Below are positions 1 to 5,098 of a stretch of DNA of 6,200 nt, piece after piece. The position numbers and the translations under genes are program-made. Each line of letters opens with the position of its first letter. Positions within the stretch are counted from its first letter, which is position 1. The notes below the pieces were generated by a model that was not told the DNA's origin, searched no databases, and worked only from the letters and a program-made list of their open reading frames with translations. This DNA is from Methylovulum sp. (GTDB taxonomy: Bacteria > Pseudomonadota > Gammaproteobacteria > Methylococcales > Methylomonadaceae): contig JAQTNZ010000169.1 of the NCBI GenBank assembly GCA_028713595.1, positions 1 through 6,200 of the forward strand, given 5' to 3'.

Positions 1-95
1 CCGCAATGCGTAAACTCGTGCATATTGCCTTCGCCATCCTCAAAAACAACACGCCCTTTGACCCGCTCCATAAAACTAAATTATCGCTTGCATAA
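1..95 (+). CDS. IS110-family transposase, C-terminal end (5' truncated by window)
   Basis: In frame 3 the first 95 bases read as an open frame ending in TAA at 93-95. It gives 30 residues including RKLVHIAFAILKNNTPFDP. This resembles the conserved extreme C terminus of IS110-family transposases (the Transposase_20 side), where an M-R-K-L-hydrophobic helix and a K-x-x-x-P-F-D motif close the protein. IS110 enzymes are DEDD-type recombinases that use a serine nucleophile and a structured RNA made from the element's non-coding end. The N-terminal RuvC-like domain lies outside the window, so it cannot be seen whether the element is intact. Recognition rests on a short stretch and is by motif memory, not by search. 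Confidence 0.75.
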   Translation, partial: AMRKLVHIAFAILKNNTPFDPLHKTKLSLA

Positions 96-170
96 CTCGT
101 TTCAAGACGGTATCTACATCGTATTTTATCCATACAACACATTGATTATTAATACAGATACCTTAACTTA
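96..170 (+). mobile_element. Probable right (3') non-coding end of the IS110-like element
   Basis: The AT-rich bases just after the transposase stop, including a run around 106-120 reading TTTCAAGACGGTATCTACA, look like the short terminal region that follows IS110 transposase genes. IS110-family elements usually lack terminal inverted repeats, so the exact boundary cannot be fixed from one end. The boundary given is approximate. Confidence 0.35.
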
Positions 171-206
171 ATGGCAGTGACGCCGGAGCGTGGGAACGAT
201 GGCAGT
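171..206. repeat. 8-bp direct repeats flanking a 20-bp GC-rich block
   Basis: ATGGCAGT occurs at 171-178 and again at 199-206, flanking GACGCCGGAGCGTGGGAACG at 179-198. The enclosed block has the look of half of a dispersed intergenic palindrome (GAGCGTGGGAACG type). A third ATGGCAGT lies at 3598-3605, directly at the end of the spike gene. The arrangement would fit a tiny insertion with a target duplication, but chance is not excluded. Confidence 0.35.
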
Positions 207-1079
207 TCAAACGTTATTATGAATATCTAAATCCTTTCTATCGGGTATGGAAAGGGCGAATTTACCCTTTACAGGCTGCGCTCTGTGTACGCTGATATTC
301 ATATCATGCTCCCTATTCACAGTATCAACCGTTTTTTCCAATATCCTAAAATCATCATCGCTCATTTTCATGCCCGCAATAACCGATTTTAAGATTTTTT
401 TGTTGTAAAGATGTATTCCTCGGCCTTGATTAGGGTTGTTTTCTGTAAGTTTAAGATTGAATACCCGTTCTTCTTGTTCATATTCCCAATCCTTCGATTT
501 GGTAAGAATCCATTTCTCTATCGATTCAACTGACCCATCAGTTACAATCGGCTTTTCTTTTGTATATACAATAGGAGTAGGATTAAGATGAAAAACATCA
601 TCTGTTAGTGTTCCGCCCGATAGATTTTGAGATATAGCAAATTCTACAACAAAACCTGCATGTTGGGTTGCATAATGCGCCCACATTAATAAGTTGAGTG
701 GATTTTTTGATAAGGAGCAGATACCGATCTTAGGATTCATTTTTTTCAAAAAATTATTATTGGTAAACAATTCTTTTGATTTTTCCCTATGACTTTCTAA
801 TTTTCTTTTTTCTTGAAAATATTTATCTGGCGATAATCCAGAATTTTTTTTATGCTCCTTAAGTGATTGTTTTTCTTTTTCAACTAAAAATTTTTCCATT
901 GCTTGTTCATCCAACTCTGGATGGCAATCAAAAGGGTCATTAAAATCCATAGGAGCTGTGAATTTAATTGTAAAATCCCTAACGACACAAAGAGAACCAG
1001 GCTTATAATCTTTTGAGTCTTTATTTTTAAAAGAATCATCTAGCGGAAGGTATTTATAACGGAGTATGGTATCTGACAT
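207..1079 (-). CDS. DUF2971 domain protein
   Basis: A 290-residue protein of unknown biochemical function. It shows the hallmarks of DUF2971 in order: an N-terminal YKYLP segment (residues 8-12), FNDPFD (46-51) after a short F-x-x-P stretch, a central CSLS (121-124) followed by LLMWAHYA (130-137) and HAGFVVEF (140-147), then W-E-Y-E-x-E-E-R (about 198-205). A lysine- and glutamate-rich helical insert spans about 65-110. The start chosen is the ATG at 1079, because the DUF2971 N terminus normally begins a few residues before the K-Y motif; upstream starts at 1118 and 1148 would add 13 or 23 residues of doubtful character. No strong ribosome site is visible. The gene is markedly AT-rich against the tail operon, which suggests horizontal acquisition. 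DUF2971 genes are often found in accessory and defence-rich regions, but a defence role here is only inference. Confidence 0.8.
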   Translation of the reverse strand: MSDTILRYKYLPLDDSFKNKDSKDYKPGSLCVVRDFTIKFTAPMDFNDPFDCHPELDEQAMEKFLVEKEKQSLKEHKKNSGLSPDKYFQEKRKLESHREKSKELFTNNNFLKKMNPKIGICSLSKNPLNLLMWAHYATQHAGFVVEFAISQNLSGGTLTDDVFHLNPTPIVYTKEKPIVTDGSVESIEKWILTKSKDWEYEQEERVFNLKLTENNPNQGRGIHLYNKKILKSVIAGMKMSDDDFRILEKTVDTVNREHDMNISVHRAQPVKGKFALSIPDRKDLDIHNNV

Positions 1080-1169
1080 CAAATGAGTCCAATGGTTAAG
1101 CAAACACCTTTCAAGCATCCCAATAAGCTTGCAAAGGGCGCAAGACAAACTGCATCTGTATCAGGCTAA

Positions 1170-1290
1170 ACCGAAATATACCCCAAAACCCCGCTCCCAA
1201 CAACCTCCGTACAAAAAATAACCACAACCCCCACAAAACCCGCCCCACTCCCCACCAGGAAACCCCCCATCCCCACCCTCCCCCCAATGC
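1170..1290. promoter_or_regulatory. C-rich intergenic tract with minus-strand G-quadruplex potential
   Basis: The plus strand here is almost devoid of G and carries repeated C runs (1228-1232, 1239-1241, 1243-1246, 1250-1253, 1263-1268, 1271-1274, 1276-1278, 1280-1285). On the minus strand, 1285 to 1263 reads as four G tracts of 6, 3, 4 and 6 separated by loops of only 1, 1 and 2 bases, the ideal pattern for a parallel quadruplex; the plus strand could form an i-motif. It lies between the divergent DUF2971 gene and the tail operon, about 50 bp before the first tail gene. Confidence 0.55.
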
Positions 1291-1292
1291 CT

Positions 1293-1298
1293 TATAGT
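1293..1298 (+). promoter_or_regulatory. Possible -10 box (TATAGT) of the tail operon
   Basis: TATAGT at 1293-1298 resembles a sigma-70 -10 box and would place transcription start near 1305, giving a leader of about 30 nt before the ATG at 1337. The matching -35 position (about 1270-1275) falls inside the C-rich tract and shows no TTGACA-like sequence, so any promoter would need an activator or be weak. Judged by eye only. Confidence 0.25.
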
Positions 1299-1336
1299 AA
1301 CGCCCATCACACAATCTAACTCTATGGGTGCCATTC

Positions 1337-1840
1337 ATGACCGTATCAAACGCGCAGTTCCTTAAACAAAACCACGATGTAATCCGCGCTCAAGGCGACA
1401 AAGTCATTTCCAGCGACGGGTCGCTGGAGATTGTCGGCTTTGAAGGCTTGTGGACATTGACCAAACAATTCCCGTGGCCGCTGGTCACTGTCGGCGGCAA
1501 TATCGAAGTGCCTACGCCGCTGGGTGCGATGATGTACCAACCGCAACAGGCGAAAGTCGCACACCAAGGGGCGATTTCGTTCCAAGAAGTGGTCGCCGGT
1601 TCCATTGACAATATGCTGGTTGACCTGATCCGCTCCGGCGGTCGCTTTAACGCCAAGGTGTACGAAGGCACACCGGGGGTCAACTTACGTTATAAACCGA
1701 TTTATGACTGCTTTATGGTCATCGACAACCCAGAGCGCGATTTTGAGAACCGCTCGCAGGTGTTGGTGATGTCCGGCAACATCTTCTTCCATTATTATGG
1801 TGAAGTGGTGGCCGGTAACTCTGACAACTACCGTCCATAA
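1337..1840 (+). CDS. Phage tail-tube-like protein
   Basis: A 167-residue protein with no signal peptide or membrane segment, rich in predicted beta structure. The middle and C-terminal parts have the rhythm of the tail tube/Hcp beta-barrel fold: a strand around QGAISFQEVV, a helix around SIDNMLVDLIRSG, a strand pair with FNAKVYEG, then D-C-F-M-V, and a final NRSQVLVMSGNIFFHYYGE. The length matches tube proteins (about 140-170). The ATG at 1337 is chosen because GGGTG lies 6 nt upstream; a GTG at 1328 would add three residues. It opens a four-gene unit and its stop overlaps the next start (TAATG). Tube identity is inferred from fold-like pattern, operon position and the downstream hub and spike; a different baseplate or tail component is possible. 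Confidence 0.5.
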   Translation: MTVSNAQFLKQNHDVIRAQGDKVISSDGSLEIVGFEGLWTLTKQFPWPLVTVGGNIEVPTPLGAMMYQPQQAKVAHQGAISFQEVVAGSIDNMLVDLIRSGGRFNAKVYEGTPGVNLRYKPIYDCFMVIDNPERDFENRSQVLVMSGNIFFHYYGEVVAGNSDNYRP

Positions 1841-2211
1841 TGCGCTTGGGGGATTTGGTCGGGCGGTTCGTCAGTGACGAGCGGCCTGACACCCTGTTGC
1901 TGGACTTTGGCACGGCCATGGCGCAGGCCATGGCCGCTGCTTGGTTGGTCGCAGGTTACGCCCACATCGCCAGTCTTAATAACGGCTTGCCCGTTGATGC
2001 CGCCACCGAGTTGACGGCTTCCGAATGGGCGCTGATCCGGCCTTTGTTCCTGCTTTATGTCGAGCGCGAAACCGCCCTGCAATTGGAAGCTTCGCGCACT
2101 TTAGGCGTTGAGCTGTTCGGGCGGCCCAGCGCGGCGGTGGCGGCGGACATTGCCGCCGCTGAAGCCAATCTGGGCCATCAGGCCTTTGCCAACCCGATCA
2201 TTAACTTGTGA
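1840..2211 (+). CDS. Small helical phage-tail operon protein, possible assembly chaperone
   Basis: A 123-residue, alanine- and leucine-rich, mostly helical protein. A hydrophobic stretch at about residues 25-45 (AMAQAMAAAWLVAGY) is broken by a histidine and is followed by SLNNG, so it may be a buried helix and not a true membrane span. The second half, beginning LTASEWALIRPLFLLYVERE and ending in FANPIINL, reads as a conserved phage-type helical domain, but I cannot name the family. The ATG overlaps the upstream stop (TAATG) and there is no separate Shine-Dalgarno sequence, so translation is probably coupled. In contractile-tail phages the slot after the tube gene is held by tail assembly chaperones followed by the tape measure; here the hub follows directly. 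Function is inferred from position only. Confidence 0.5.
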   Translation: MRLGDLVGRFVSDERPDTLLLDFGTAMAQAMAAAWLVAGYAHIASLNNGLPVDAATELTASEWALIRPLFLLYVERETALQLEASRTLGVELFGRPSAAVAADIAAAEANLGHQAFANPIINL

Positions 2212-3098
2212 TTATTTTCACCGAAAAAGGCGACCAGTTACGCGGCGACCTGATTAATAAGGCGGTTATCCGCTCCAGCCTAGTGCCAGTACCGATGACT
2301 TTGGAGCTGGAAATCAGGGTGGATGAGGATTTGGCGCGGCAAGTCGCGGAAGGCAAGGTGCTGGAAGCGGGCGGCAACCGTTTTTATATCATCAAGACGG
2401 CGCGGGCGGAAAACCGCATGGCGCAAGGCGGGCGAGATTTTGGCGGCGTTAAGATTATCGCTTTGCTGGACAACTGCCACACGGTGGCCTTTGTCAGGGA
2501 CACCGCGCTGATACGCTCATCAACCACGTTAGGGGCGGTGTATAAGGCGGCGGGGGCGACGTTTAGCCAGTTTGGCGGCGATGTGCCGGTGGCGCGGTTT
2601 GCGTGCCTAAAAGGCGAAGCCCCCAGTTTCCAGATCGCCAAGGTGATGCAAGAGGAAGGCGGGGTGGTGCAGTGGAAAAACGGCAAGATGCAGTTTATCA
2701 GGTTGCCGGATTTGTTCAGCAAACAAAGCCCCGTCATCACTTTGCCCGACAACGCGTCGGACAATGTCGCCAGCAATTTTTTGGAGCGCCACGGCGCACC
2801 GCGCTTTTTTTCTGCCAACAGTGATGGCAAGCTGGTGGACGGCAACACCCAAAAGGCGCGTACCGCCGTGTACGCACCGTTTAAAACCGCCCAACAGTTG
2901 CAAAATATGACCCGTTATCTGGTGCACCGCAAGCGGGTGAAACGGGCGTTGGACATCCGGCTGGCGGCGGGCGATGTGGTGGACGTGTCCGGTGCCAGCC
3001 CGTTGGTCATCATCACCGTGGCGCATGTGTTTGCGGGCGGTGCGGAAGGCGCGGGCAACCAATATTCCATTTTATGGCTAGGGAGCATCAACCAATGA
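2208..3098 (+). CDS. Baseplate hub-like protein (gpD/gp44/VgrG N-terminal type)
   Basis: A 296-residue soluble protein. It starts with GTG (2208-2210) inside a GTGA overlap with the previous stop, again without a clear ribosome site. Hub features: an N-terminal beta-rich part that includes GGNRFYIIKTARAEN (about residues 55-69), a central GEAPSFQIAKVMQEEGGVVQW (about 136-156), which matches the 'x-G-x-x-P-x-x-I-x-x-V-x-x-E-x-G' helix of VgrG/gp27-type hubs, and a C-terminal domain with RALDIRLAAGDVVDV and IITVAHVF, which matches the final barrel of Mu gp44-like hubs. Trimers of such hubs connect the tube to the spike at the tail tip. Neighbours support this: a tube-like gene lies upstream and a spike gene directly downstream (ATGA overlap). 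Assignment is by pattern; exact subfamily is unknown. Confidence 0.65.
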   Translation: MIIFTEKGDQLRGDLINKAVIRSSLVPVPMTLELEIRVDEDLARQVAEGKVLEAGGNRFYIIKTARAENRMAQGGRDFGGVKIIALLDNCHTVAFVRDTALIRSSTTLGAVYKAAGATFSQFGGDVPVARFACLKGEAPSFQIAKVMQEEGGVVQWKNGKMQFIRLPDLFSKQSPVITLPDNASDNVASNFLERHGAPRFFSANSDGKLVDGNTQKARTAVYAPFKTAQQLQNMTRYLVHRKRVKRALDIRLAAGDVVDVSGASPLVIITVAHVFAGGAEGAGNQYSILWLGSINQ

Positions 3099-3598
3099 GC
3101 GCACAGGTTTTTTATCCGGGGCTATACCCGGGCGTTATCCAAGCTTACGATGCCGCCGCACGGCAAGTGCGGGTCAGCATTGACGGCATCACCGAAGGCG
3201 GCGACGAGCTGCCCATTGCCGAATTAAAATACCCATTAGGCGACAAAGCCAAAAACACCGAGATAGAAATTTTGGTGGGCGACACCGTCTGGGTCAATTT
3301 TTTAGGCGGCGATGCCCGTTACCCGATCATCGACAGCTACCGCAACCCGCAAGCAGGCAACAGCACGGGGCTTAGGTACTTTCATCATGCGGGGATTACC
3401 TTGTCGGCGGATGAGACGTTGACTTTGAGTGCTAAACATATCGTTATCAATGGCTCTGAGTCGATAAAACTGACAGGGGCTACGGACATTAACGGCAATG
3501 TGACCACCGAGGGGACATTGAAAAATAACAGCATTAATGTCGGCTCAACTCTTAAGCATACCGACCCGCAAGGCGGAACAACCGGAACGCCACACTAA
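3095..3598 (+). CDS. Tail spike / baseplate assembly protein V-like (OB fold plus beta-helical needle)
   Basis: A 167-residue membrane-puncturing spike. Residues 8-85 form an OB-fold-like domain: YPGVIQAYDAAARQVRVSI, a P-x-A-E-L-K-Y segment, then GDTVWVNFLGGDARYPII (62-79), the typical G-D-x-V-x-V-x-F-x-x-G-D-x-R-x-P motif of gpV, gp45 and VgrG spikes. Residues 100-150 consist of short alternating hydrophobic strands (ITLSADETLTLSAKHIVI and so on), as in the trimeric beta-helix needle. The C terminus (LKHTDPQGGTTGTPH) corresponds to the iron-binding apex but has H-T-D instead of H-T-H. Start: the ATG at 3095 has GGGAG at 3081-3085 and overlaps the hub stop (ATGA); an upstream ATG at 3074 lies inside the hub gene and is less likely. 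It is the last coupled gene of the tail unit. Confidence 0.85.
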   Translation: MSAQVFYPGLYPGVIQAYDAAARQVRVSIDGITEGGDELPIAELKYPLGDKAKNTEIEILVGDTVWVNFLGGDARYPIIDSYRNPQAGNSTGLRYFHHAGITLSADETLTLSAKHIVINGSESIKLTGATDINGNVTTEGTLKNNSINVGSTLKHTDPQGGTTGTPH

Positions 3599-3619
3599 TG
3601 GCAGTTTTTAGGAAGGAGC

Positions 3620-3636
3620 GCGGGCATCCTGCCCGC
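3620..3636. repeat. REP-like GC palindrome after the spike gene
   Basis: GCGGGCA at 3620-3626 pairs perfectly with TGCCCGC at 3630-3636 around a TCC loop. No T tract follows on either strand, so it is not a standard terminator. Palindromes of the GCGGGCAT-x-x-TGCCCGC kind occur as dispersed intergenic repeats in many bacterial genomes. Here it separates the spike gene from the holin-like gene and could protect the tail mRNA 3' end or weaken read-through. Confidence 0.55.
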
Positions 3637-3721
3637 CAGTGCAGTCAAAGAGACCCACGCCCCAAAAACCGAACATCCCAACTTAATGATTACAGCGCTT
3701 ACCCCCAACCGGAGACCCCCC

Positions 3722-4006
3722 ATGCTTAACTACCTCGTCTTCATAGAACTGGTGCTGATCGGCCTGTTTGGCGGTTTGGCTAACTACACCGTCAACATGG
3801 CTAAAGGCCATATCCAATGCAATTTCTTGACTTACCTTAGCGGTGCGTTTACCGCCACCCTCGCCAGCTTGGGCGCGATTATCATGGCCGCCATCGGCGT
3901 GATGCAATCAGGCGCGGTGGACTTGGGCAGCCCGACCATGTTCGTGCTGATGTTCAGCTCCGGCTACATCTGCGACAACACCGCCAACCGTGCGCCTACA
4001 CCCTAA
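3722..4006 (+). CDS. Small membrane protein, LydA-type holin-like
   Basis: A 94-residue protein with three hydrophobic segments at about residues 3-25 (LNYLVFIELVLIGLFGGLANY), 40-62 (YLSGAFTATLASLGAIIMAAIGV) and 73-86. The LIGLFGGLANYT stretch and the G-Y-x-x-D-N end resemble the phage holin family of P1 LydA, proteins of about 100 residues that permeabilise the inner membrane and allow lytic enzymes out. The start is the ATG at 3722 with GGAG at 3711-3714; an in-frame upstream codon at 3686 has no such site. No endolysin gene is seen next to it, which is unusual for a lysis cassette. It lies 123 nt after the spike gene, past the REP-like palindrome. It could instead be an unrelated small membrane protein attached to the tail module. 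Confidence 0.55.
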   Translation: MLNYLVFIELVLIGLFGGLANYTVNMAKGHIQCNFLTYLSGAFTATLASLGAIIMAAIGVMQSGAVDLGSPTMFVLMFSSGYICDNTANRAPTP

Positions 4007-4220
4007 TTCATAGGCAAACTATTACCCATGTAAAAACCATGCCAGAACCGCTTTAGGCGGCGGTGTTAATAAGTTAGGTTATGCAGGTAAATAACGCACA
4101 GCATTAATTTAAGCAAAAGGTGTTTAATAGCCTTAAGCAAAGTGATTAATAGCCATCACTGGGCTTAAATGGCGTTATCGCCACTACCTTAAACGACACT
4201 TAACATCAGGAGTACCCGCT
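4007..4220 (+). promoter_or_regulatory. Leader region of the PLAT-like gene, with short hairpins
   Basis: This 214-nt AT-rich stretch contains no convincing gene. A weak hairpin lies near 4047-4064 (ACCGC/GCGGT), without a T tract, so an end to the holin transcript there is uncertain. A perfect 5-bp stem with a TTAT loop spans 4170-4183 (TGGCG/CGCCA). Two tandem direct repeats at 4109-4154 are listed separately. AGGAG at 4208-4212 is a good ribosome site 8 nt before the ATG at 4221. No convincing -35/-10 pair was identified. Confidence 0.4.
4109..4154 (+). repeat. Tandem imperfect direct repeats upstream of the PLAT-like gene
   Basis: Two adjoining copies, 4109-4132 (24 bp) and 4133-4154 (22 bp), both begin TTAAGCAAA, carry a GTG-containing middle and end in TTAATAGCC. 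They differ by a 2-bp indel and a few substitutions. The spacing of about two helical turns puts both copies on the same DNA face, as expected for an operator bound by two protein units. They lie 66-112 bp before the start codon. Confidence 0.55.
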
Positions 4221-4733
4221 ATGTGGATAGGTTCAATCAGATTAATCGTACATACAAAAAACGCCGCCAATGCCGGCACTGACAACGTGGTGCTGGCCCA
4301 TGTCATCAGAGACGGTGTCACGCTGGTTTCGTTGCGCTTGGATTACCCCAATGAGAACGATTTGGAGCGCAATGCCATCAGAAATTATGACTACATGGGG
4401 CCTACTCGGCTACCACGCCACAACGACAAAACCCCCGAACTGCCTTCCGGTGTCGGCCAAAGCCCGATGCCTTACCCTGGCTATGGTTTGGAATTTTCTA
4501 ACGGCTTACCTAAGCATCTAAAATTGCAACTGGAAATACTGGGCGATGACATGTGGATCAAGGACAACGTGGATTTGTATGTCCGGCAAATCCGCGAAAA
4601 AGCCGACAGCTTTGACACCTCGATTTGGGTGGAAGACAGCGAATGGACATACGTCGCCACTTGGGCGCAAGACTTCGCCCTCAGCACCGATTCCAGCGAA
4701 GGCGTGAGCAAATTAAACTTAAATTTAACCTAG
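4221..4733 (+). CDS. PLAT/LH2-like beta-sandwich domain protein
   Basis: A 170-residue protein without signal peptide or membrane segment. The N terminus reads IGSIRLIVHTKNAANAGTDN (residues 3-22): a beta strand followed by A-G-T-D-N, the signature of PLAT/LH2 domains, where the Asp helps bind calcium. A further strand pattern with LKLQLEILGDDMWIKDNVDLYV (about 100-121) matches the late PLAT strands with the W-x-x-D-x-V-x-L motif. Between them is a proline-rich stretch (about 60-90: P-x-R-L-P-R, T-P-E-L-P, S-P-M-P-Y-P-G-Y) not typical of the minimal domain. PLAT domains bind lipids or proteins. Because it follows the tail and holin genes, it may be cargo, a receptor-binding part or an unrelated gene; the sequence does not decide. 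It has its own leader and ends just before a strong terminator. Confidence 0.5.
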   Translation: MWIGSIRLIVHTKNAANAGTDNVVLAHVIRDGVTLVSLRLDYPNENDLERNAIRNYDYMGPTRLPRHNDKTPELPSGVGQSPMPYPGYGLEFSNGLPKHLKLQLEILGDDMWIKDNVDLYVRQIREKADSFDTSIWVEDSEWTYVATWAQDFALSTDSSEGVSKLNLNLT

Positions 4734-4746
4734 CCGCCCTCTCGAC

Positions 4747-4786
4747 CCCACCCCCTGCGCAGTGGCGCGGGGGTGGGCGCTCTTTT
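4747..4786 (+). terminator. Rho-independent terminator after the PLAT-like gene
   Basis: CCCACCCCC (4747-4755) pairs with GGGGGTGGG (4769-4777), extended inward by GCGC/GCGC around an AGTG loop, with one bulged T at 4756. TTTT follows at 4783-4786 after a short CGCTC spacer. The T tract exists only in plus-strand orientation, so it ends the PLAT gene transcript. The hairpin may also slow transcripts coming from the convergent lipoprotein gene. Confidence 0.65.
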
Positions 4787-4791
4787 AGGCG

Positions 4792-4980
4792 TTAACGGTG
4801 ATGCCAGCCCCTGCCGCCGCCCCAGCCTCTGTAGCCGTAGCCGCCCCGATAACCATAGCCACCATGTCCATAGCCTCGGTAGCCGTAGCCACCGCCATAA
4901 CCGCCGACCGGATACACGGCACACGCCGTCAGTGTACACAGCAACGCTAACAAAATCCCTCTTTTGATGAACGTAATCAC
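4792..4980 (-). CDS. Small Gly/Tyr-rich lipoprotein
   Basis: A 62-residue putative lipoprotein. Residues 1-20 form a lipoprotein signal peptide: positively charged K-R at 6-7, a hydrophobic LLALLCTL core and the lipobox L-T-A-C with Cys20 as lipidation site. The mature part opens AVYPVGG and continues as a glycine/tyrosine/arginine repeat (GGYGYRGYGHGGYGYRG), ending WHHR. The start is a GTG at 4978-4980, chosen because the paralogue at 5099-5581 begins with the same T/R-F-I-K-R/K-G segment at an ATG, and AAGGA lies 7 nt upstream in both genes. An ATG at 5013 would add 11 residues and spoil the signal peptide. Role unknown; probably attached to a membrane facing the periplasm or surface. Confidence 0.7.
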   Translation of the reverse strand: MITFIKRGILLALLCTLTACAVYPVGGYGGGYGYRGYGHGGYGYRGGYGYRGWGGGRGWHHR

Positions 4981-5029
4981 GATGAATTCCTTAAATGATG
5001 TGAATGTAAGCACATCATAGACTTACTGG

Positions 5030-5048
5030 CTGAATAGGGTATGAATAC
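5030..5048 (-). promoter_or_regulatory. 19-bp promoter element, copy 1 (lipoprotein gene 4792-4980)
   Basis: CTGAATAGGGTATGAATAC (plus-strand reading) recurs without mismatch at 5632-5650. On the minus strand it lies 67 nt before the GTG start codon. Ten bases after it comes TATGAT, a -10-like hexamer, so the element covers the place of the -35 box, which lacks TTGACA. This suggests an activator or an alternative sigma factor. Confidence 0.55.
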
Positions 5049-5098
5049 TTTGTCGATGGCGACTGGGTTAACATACCCGCCCAGCGTTAATGGCTAGG

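Noticed and set aside
1111..1338. 75-residue minus-strand open frame rich in Gly and Trp
   Set aside because: It is the translation of the G-rich strand of the C-rich intergenic tract; biased composition, no ribosome site, and it overlaps the DUF2971 5' region and the tail operon start.
2384..3062. Long minus-strand frames opposite the hub gene
   Set aside because: They overlap the hub gene completely, have no ribosome sites, and the plus-strand product has recognisable hub motifs.
3598..3729. 43-codon open frame starting in a TAATG overlap with the spike stop and ending inside the holin start
   Set aside because: The coupling geometry is tempting, but the frame runs through the REP-like palindrome (giving the typical R-G-H-P-A-R peptide), is Pro/Arg/Gln-rich and matches no known family.
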